Below are positions 59,754 to 64,000 of a stretch of DNA of 64,000 nt, in pieces (positions within the stretch are counted from its first letter, which is position 1; each line of letters begins with the position of its first letter). The stretch covers positions 28,215 through 92,214 of the forward strand of contig NZ_JADWMY010000016.1 in NCBI RefSeq assembly GCF_015767275.1, in the 5' to 3' direction. The translations under genes and the position numbers were made by a program. Below the pieces are notes generated by a model that was given only the letters and a program-made list of their open reading frames with translations, ran no database searches and was not told the origin of the DNA. The DNA comes from Herbaspirillum sp. AP02. GTDB lineage: Bacteria > Pseudomonadota > Gammaproteobacteria > Burkholderiales > Burkholderiaceae_D.

Positions 59754-61232
59754 ATGTTGAACGCCATCGAGCATACCCATCCGCCCCCATCGGCCGTCAC
59801 GCGCAAGCCCGGCTATCTTGGCTTGTCGTTCCGGCAATTGCTGCTGGCGGCATTCCTGCTGATTGCGGCCCTGCTCAGCGGCACGTCCATCCACGCCCTG
59901 TTCACGCTGGACCGCATGTCGGCCAACAGCCGCGAGACTGCCAGGCAGGCGGTGCAACTGACGGAGTCGGCACAGCGCCTGGCCGAACGCACCGTGGCCA
60001 TGGAGCGCAGTGCGCGCCAGTATCTGGTGCTCGACGACGCGTCCTTCCACGACCGTTTCAATGAAGCGCGCGAGCAAGCCCGACAGGCGGTGGGGGAACT
60101 GGCTGACGCGCTGCCGATGGCGCCGCGGGAAATGTTCAGCCAGTGGGGCCTGTATGTCGATGAGGCCGCCGCCGTGCTGGAGGCTGACTCGCGCAAGGAC
60201 AAGGGCGAGCAGGCCAAGCTGTTCCAGGACTTTGCCCGCTTGCCGGCCCTGAACGAGCGCATCGCACTGGAAAGCCGGCGCGAGGTCGATCGCCGCAACA
60301 ACGCCCTGTCCGAGGCTCTGGAACAGCAACGCCAGTTGCTCACTGCCCAGGTGGTGGGCGCCATCGTGCTGGCGGTGTTGCTGGCATTCTGCTTCGGCCT
60401 GTGGCTGGCCCGACCGATGGCGCGGCTGGAGCAGGCTATCGGCCGCCTTGGCGACAATCGCTTCGACCAGCCTATCGACGTGCGCGGTCCGGCCGATATC
60501 CGGCGCCTGGGCCAGCAGCTGGACTGGCTGCGCCAGCGCCTGGCCGACCTGGAGGCAGAGAAGTCGCGCTTCCTGCGCCACGTTTCGCATGAACTGAAGA
60601 CGCCGCTGGCTGCCCTGTGCGAGGGCGCGGCGCTGCTCGATGACGGCGTGGCCGGTGAACTGACCGAGAACCAGCGCGAGATCGCCCGCATCCTGCGCCA
60701 GAATACCCAGTCGCTGCAGACCCAGATCGAAGACCTGCTGCGTTACAACGAGGTGTCCTTTGACGCCCAGCGCATCCATCCCGTGCCGGTGGATCTGCGA
60801 GCCTTGCTGCACAAGGTGATCGACGACCAGCGTCTGCAATGGCTGGCGCGCCAGCTGAAGGTGGAGATCGAAGGCGCCGCCCGTACGGTGGTGGTGGATC
60901 CCGAGAAAATGGCCATTGTCCTGTCCAACCTGCTCTCAAACGCGGTGCGCTTCAGCCCTCAGGGCGGCTTCATCCGTTTCAAGCTGACCGAGGCACCGGG
61001 TCTGGTCCGCGTTGAATGCGTCGACCAGGGGCCGGGCGTGGCGCCCACCGATGCCGCCCGCATCTTCGAACCCTTCTACCAGGGCCTGCACCAGCCCCCG
61101 GGCGCGCGCCGTGGCAACGGTATCGGCCTGTCGGTGGTGCGCGAGTACGTGCAGGCGCACAGTGGCAAGGTCTATCTGGTCCCGCGCGAGGGCGGGGCGC
61201 ATTTCCGAATCGAGTTGCCTGATGAAAAATAA
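59754..61232 (+). CDS. QseE/GlrK-like sensor histidine kinase
   Basis: The 492-residue kinase has one N-terminal membrane helix (about 22-48), a periplasmic helical sensor (to about 200), a second helix (about 200-222), a HAMP region and the kinase core. Phosphoacceptor His279 is in SHELKTP, and N, G1 and G2 boxes (NLLSNAVRFSP, DQGPGVAP, GNGIGLSVV) are intact. Its end overlaps the next lipoprotein gene by 11 bases. The order kinase, lipoprotein, sigma-54 regulator matches qseE-qseG-qseF of E. coli. A TACAAT -10-like box lies at 59639-59644. Confidence 0.88.
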   Translation: MLNAIEHTHPPPSAVTRKPGYLGLSFRQLLLAAFLLIAALLSGTSIHALFTLDRMSANSRETARQAVQLTESAQRLAERTVAMERSARQYLVLDDASFHDRFNEAREQARQAVGELADALPMAPREMFSQWGLYVDEAAAVLEADSRKDKGEQAKLFQDFARLPALNERIALESRREVDRRNNALSEALEQQRQLLTAQVVGAIVLAVLLAFCFGLWLARPMARLEQAIGRLGDNRFDQPIDVRGPADIRRLGQQLDWLRQRLADLEAEKSRFLRHVSHELKTPLAALCEGAALLDDGVAGELTENQREIARILRQNTQSLQTQIEDLLRYNEVSFDAQRIHPVPVDLRALLHKVIDDQRLQWLARQLKVEIEGAARTVVVDPEKMAIVLSNLLSNAVRFSPQGGFIRFKLTEAPGLVRVECVDQGPGVAPTDAARIFEPFYQGLHQPPGARRGNGIGLSVVREYVQAHSGKVYLVPREGGAHFRIELPDEK

Positions 61233-61722
61233 GATCCTGATCCTGGCTTCCTGCGTGGCGCTGGCCGCGTGTACAGCGCAGCCGCAAGCGCCCACCTCCA
61301 CGATCCAGCTCATCCATTCCAGCAGCAACATCGACGAACTCCTGGCTTATAACGCCCAGTTGCGCAAAATGTCTCCGGCCGAACTGGCACGCGAGCTGCA
61401 GCGTCTGAATGCCTATCCGGCCGGCCCTGCGACCACGGTGCGTCGCGCAATGGCACTCTCGCTCACCCGGGATGCCATTGATCTGGCCAAGGCTGAAGCC
61501 CAGCTATGGAACGTCATGGCCGATCGCAGCGTCGAAGCGGAGAAGCTCAAGCCGCTGGCACAGTTGCTGGTAGGTCATTATTCCGATCTGCGCCGGGTGG
61601 CTGATGGTGCCGAGAAGTCCTCGGTGCAGCTCAAGGAAGCCCAGCGCAAGGTGGACCTGCTCAACGACAAGCTGGAAGCGCTGAAGAACATTGAACGGAC
61701 CCTGCCGGCCGGCGGCAAGTAA
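61222..61722 (+). CDS. QseG-like lipoprotein
   Basis: The 166-residue protein has a lipobox (LAAC, Cys17). The mature part is mostly helix, with RKMSPAELARELQRLNAYPA and a C-terminal coiled coil (SSVQLKEAQRKVDLLNDKLEAL). In E. coli the QseG lipoprotein helps the QseE kinase. The ATG at 61222 overlaps the kinase end. The next gene (response regulator) starts 49 bases later. Confidence 0.8.
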   Translation: MKNKILILASCVALAACTAQPQAPTSTIQLIHSSSNIDELLAYNAQLRKMSPAELARELQRLNAYPAGPATTVRRAMALSLTRDAIDLAKAEAQLWNVMADRSVEAEKLKPLAQLLVGHYSDLRRVADGAEKSSVQLKEAQRKVDLLNDKLEALKNIERTLPAGGK

Positions 61723-61771
61723 GGCCAGCGTCGTCGGGGCCCGTTCCATTTTTACTGGAACTGGAGTCCCG

Positions 61772-63154
61772 ATGGGAAAAACTGCCCCCCTGATGCTGGT
61801 CGATGATGATCCCGACCTGCTGCGCCTGTTGACCCTGCGCCTCAATGCCAGCGGTTACCGCATCCTGGCCGTGGAAAGCGCCGAAGCAGCGCTGGCGCAG
61901 CTGGCTATTGCGTTGCCGGCGCTGGTCATCACCGATGTCAGGCTGCCGGGAATGGACGGGCTGGCCCTGTTTGCCGAGATTCGCAGTCGCTATCCCGCCT
62001 TGCCGGTGATCCTGCTGACTGCGCACGGCACCATCCCCGATGCGGTGGATGCCACGACCAAGGGCGCCTTCGCCTATCTCACCAAGCCTTTCGATGGCCA
62101 TGTGCTGCTGGACAAGGTGGCCCAGGCCCTGAGCCTGTCGGCGCCGGCCCAGGAGGCGCCGGATGAGGCCTGGCGCGCCGACATCATCAGCCGCAGCCAG
62201 CGGGTCGATGAGCTGCTGGCCGAGGCGCGGCTGGTGGCCGCGTCCGATGCCAGCATTCTGATCCGTGGCGACAGTGGCACCGGCAAGGAACTGCTGGCCC
62301 GTGCCATCCACCGGGCCAGTCCGCGAGCGGACAAGCCTTTCATTGCCGTCAATTGCGGCGCCATCCCCGAGCAGTTGCTGGAGTCTGAACTGTTCGGGCA
62401 CGTCAAGGGCGCCTTTACCGGAGCGGTCGAACATCGGGAGGGGCTGTTCCAGGCGGCTGACGGCGGTACCTTGTTCCTGGATGAGATTGGCGACATGCCG
62501 GTGGCATTGCAGGTCAAGCTGTTGCGCGTGCTGCAGGAAAAGACGGTGCGCCAGGTCGGCGCCAATCAGGCCTGCGACGTCGATGTACGGGTCATCTCCG
62601 CCACCCATCGCGATCTTGAGCTTGCCATGACCGACGGTCAGTTCCGGGAGGACCTGTATTACCGCCTCAACGTAGTGACGCTGCAGTTGCCGGCGCTGGA
62701 GGAGCGGCGTGAGGACATTGCCCTGCTGGCAAATCATTTCCTCAAGAGTATTGCCGCCAAGTATCCCAAGCGCTTCACCGGGTTTGCACCAGATGCGCTG
62801 GAGGTGCTGAGCTTGGCCCACTGGCCGGGCAATGTGCGGCAGCTCTATAACGTGGTGGAGCAGGTGTGCGCGTTGTCGACGGCGCCGTTGATCCCCGCTT
62901 CACTGGTGCAGCGGGCCCTGCGGGTGCCTGCCCTGGATCTGTTGCGTTATGCCGAGGCCAAGCAGAAGTTCGAGCGCGACTATCTGGTCCGGCTGCTCAA
63001 GCTCACCGATGGCAACGTCTCGGACGCCGCCAGGCTGGCTGACCGTAACCGGACCGAGTTCTATCGTCTGCTGCAGAAGAACGGCCTTGATCCGCGCCGC
63101 TTCCGCGGCGGGGAAGAGCCCGTCGTCGTGGAGCGACAGGACGGAATCGTTTGA
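61772..63154 (+). CDS. Sigma-54-dependent response regulator, QseF/GlrR-like
   Basis: The 460-residue NtrC-type activator has a receiver domain (phosphorylated Asp55, acidic Asp11-13, Lys105), an AAA+ domain with Walker A GDSGTGKE, GAFTGA (213-218) and Walker B FLDEIGD, and a C-terminal Fis-like HTH (NVSDAARLADRNRTEFYRLLQKN). The GAFTGA motif, needed to contact sigma-54, is exact. ATG 61772 has GGAG at good distance. The regulator should act through sigma-54 promoters; one lies 137 bases downstream, before the BON gene. Confidence 0.92.
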   Translation: MGKTAPLMLVDDDPDLLRLLTLRLNASGYRILAVESAEAALAQLAIALPALVITDVRLPGMDGLALFAEIRSRYPALPVILLTAHGTIPDAVDATTKGAFAYLTKPFDGHVLLDKVAQALSLSAPAQEAPDEAWRADIISRSQRVDELLAEARLVAASDASILIRGDSGTGKELLARAIHRASPRADKPFIAVNCGAIPEQLLESELFGHVKGAFTGAVEHREGLFQAADGGTLFLDEIGDMPVALQVKLLRVLQEKTVRQVGANQACDVDVRVISATHRDLELAMTDGQFREDLYYRLNVVTLQLPALEERREDIALLANHFLKSIAAKYPKRFTGFAPDALEVLSLAHWPGNVRQLYNVVEQVCALSTAPLIPASLVQRALRVPALDLLRYAEAKQKFERDYLVRLLKLTDGNVSDAARLADRNRTEFYRLLQKNGLDPRRFRGGEEPVVVERQDGIV

Positions 63155-63222
63155 AATCAAGGGCTTACGCGCGGAGAGCTCGGCCGCAAGTCGTGCCGAC
63201 CCGACGCAAGTGAGGGGTTTTC

Positions 63223-63240
63223 AGCTGGTTTTGACCGGCT
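63223..63240. promoter_or_regulatory. Candidate upstream activator site for the sigma-54 promoter
   Basis: AGCTGGT and ACCGGCT (six of seven positions pair) around a TTTG centre lie 50 bases upstream of the -24 element. The position suits an NtrC-type activator; the sequence does not match the E. coli GlrR site. Confidence 0.35.
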
Positions 63241-63290
63241 TCTCCCTGCTGGAATTTCTAACGCACTGATTTAAAAGAAAAATTTTCCGC

Positions 63291-63306
63291 TGGCATGGCC
63301 TTTGCG
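63291..63306 (+). promoter_or_regulatory. Sigma-54 (-24/-12) promoter of the BON-domain gene
   Basis: TGGCATGGCCTTTGCG has GG and GC at exactly ten bases apart and matches TGGCAYR-N4-TTGC. It lies 81 bases before the BON gene ATG. Confidence 0.85.
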
Positions 63307-63322
63307 ATTGATGTCGCAAGTG

Positions 63323-63350
63323 CTGCTCTATATAGCGATCGATAGAGCAG
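63323..63350 (+). other. 5' leader hairpin of the BON-domain mRNA
   Basis: CTGCTCTAT pairs with ATAGAGCAG (9 bp, ten-base loop). Copies of GTCGCAAG lie on both sides (63313-63320 and 63352-63359). If transcription starts near 63317, the hairpin begins at about +7 and would protect the mRNA. Confidence 0.6.
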
Positions 63351-63386
63351 AGTCGCAAGAACGAATTGACTGATAAGGAGAACGCC

Positions 63387-63728
63387 ATGAAAAAGACTTT
63401 CGCTTCCAATCTTCTGGCCGCCAGTTTGCTGGTGATGACTGCTGCGCCAGCCGTCCATGCTGCGGATACCTCGCGGGCGGCCGCCCCCAGCGTACAGAAG
63501 GCGGGGGCCTATATAGATGACTCGGTCATTACAGCCAAGGTCAAGGCGGCGCTCGTGGAGGACAAGCAGATTTCCGCCATGAAGATCAGTGTCAGTACCA
63601 AGGATGGCGTGGTCACGCTCAAGGGAGCGGTACCCAGCGCCGAGCTGGGGCAACATGCCTTGCAGTTGGCCGCCGGTGTGGAAGGGGTACGCGACGTCAA
63701 GAGCGATCTCACCGTGAAGGCCGGCTAG
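63387..63728 (+). CDS. BON domain periplasmic protein
   Basis: The 113-residue protein has a signal peptide (cleavage near VHAAD, about residue 26) and one BON domain (about 48-113, with DDSVITAKVKAALVED, DGVVTLKGAVPSAE and VEGVRDVKSDLTVK). Single-BON proteins of this OsmY-like type respond to envelope stress. The start is supported by AAGGAG before ATG 63387. A sigma-54 promoter and a leader hairpin lie upstream, and a sigma-54 activator gene is its neighbour, so it is a likely target of the QseEGF-like operon. Confidence 0.92.
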   Translation: MKKTFASNLLAASLLVMTAAPAVHAADTSRAAAPSVQKAGAYIDDSVITAKVKAALVEDKQISAMKISVSTKDGVVTLKGAVPSAELGQHALQLAAGVEGVRDVKSDLTVKAG

Positions 63729-63781
63729 GCGAGCCAGGTAGGGACGCCGTTGCGACCGACGCCCTGAACGCATCCTCGGGA

Positions 63782-63825
63782 AAAAGAAACCGGGCCGTCC
63801 CGCCAGGGATGGCCCGGTTTCTTTT
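63782..63825 (+). terminator. Terminator of the BON-domain gene
   Basis: AAAGAAACCGGGCC pairs with GGCCCGGTTTCTTT, with an inner TCCC/GGGA pair, and T follows. It isolates the BON gene from the next promoter. Confidence 0.9.
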
Positions 63826-63914
63826 GGGTTCATCGATGCGTGCCGCGGATGTGCTGGAACCCTTGGTGCGAAAGGGTTTGCGTGGCGTCGGTAGCGGCGG
63901 CCTTCAGGCCAGGC

Positions 63915-63975
63915 TAAATTATTTTCGAATATTTTAGAAAAAGGGCTTGCGTGGTGTTGGGTGGGTTGCTATAGT
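63915..63975 (+). promoter_or_regulatory. Strong rRNA-type promoter reading out of the window
   Basis: TTGCGT (63947-63952) and TATAGT (63970-63975) are 17 bases apart. An A/T-rich stretch (63915-63942) fits an UP element. GC-rich bases and CTGCTGACGC follow, as in many betaproteobacterial rrn leaders. An rRNA or tRNA operon probably begins just past the window. Confidence 0.65.
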
Positions 63976-64000
63976 TCGCCCCCTGCTGACGCGACACACG

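Noticed and set aside
1..64000. Insertion sequences, prophage, integrons or CRISPR arrays
   Set aside because: No transposase, integrase or phage protein is recognised among the frames, and no array of spaced repeats is visible.

Overview
The window is one contiguous piece of a GC-rich betaproteobacterial chromosome. Gene content, a mnmG-rsmG-parA-parB cluster of Burkholderiales type, a phasin, DUF2863, DUF3717 and SfnB/NtaA sulfur genes point to the Oxalobacteraceae and most likely a Herbaspirillum-like organism. This assignment is an inference from protein content, not from a marker-gene comparison. I see no insertion sequence, prophage, CRISPR array, tRNA or rRNA gene inside the window.

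Layout. Positions 1-1617 hold the end of a LivM-type permease and a TauE/SafE permease. Positions 1618-7640 are the chromosome-partition neighbourhood: two 16-bp parS sites, a third parS-like site inside mnmG, then mnmG, rsmG, a lipocalin, a LysE exporter, parA and parB. Positions 7673-11857 hold a divergent pair, a periplasmic glucan protein (OpgG type) and a GH3 beta-glucosidase. Positions 11999-18776 hold two ABC systems, an HD hydrolase and a chemoreceptor. Positions 18902-24487 hold D-amino-acid transaminase, YbeD, a LysR/DUF2917 pair, lipB, lipA and ribA. Positions 24620-32888 hold a His-rich CobW GTPase, a CHASE-PAS-GGDEF-EAL protein, a GntR/AEC pair, mnmC and a YXWGXW protein.

Positions 33111-38466 hold a MarR-GNAT fusion with two operator copies, an FAD oxidoreductase, a phasin, a patatin phospholipase and DUF3717. 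Positions 38777-42379 are a sulfur-scavenging group (SfnB, NtaA-like monooxygenase, MetQ-like binding protein). Positions 42551-49023 hold a small membrane protein, a DMT exporter, DUF2863, a lipoprotein, and a split polar amino-acid ABC transporter with a ribbon-helix-helix/coiled-coil gene pair in its middle. Positions 49401-56318 hold an atypical SDR, DadA, small envelope proteins, an isolated FlgH, a folE-BLUF operon and an HD-GYP protein. Positions 56649-63728 hold an MFS exporter, an M20 deacylase, a QseE/QseG/QseF-like sigma-54 signalling operon and a BON-domain periplasmic protein with a near-consensus sigma-54 promoter. The last 90 bases look like a strong rRNA-type promoter reading out of the window.

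The most interesting points are the folE-BLUF two-gene operon (all key BLUF residues present), the sigma-54 promoter next to the QseF-like activator, the RHH/coiled-coil pair, the MarR-GNAT fusion with paired operators, the three parS sites, and an SDR whose catalytic Tyr position is Ser.
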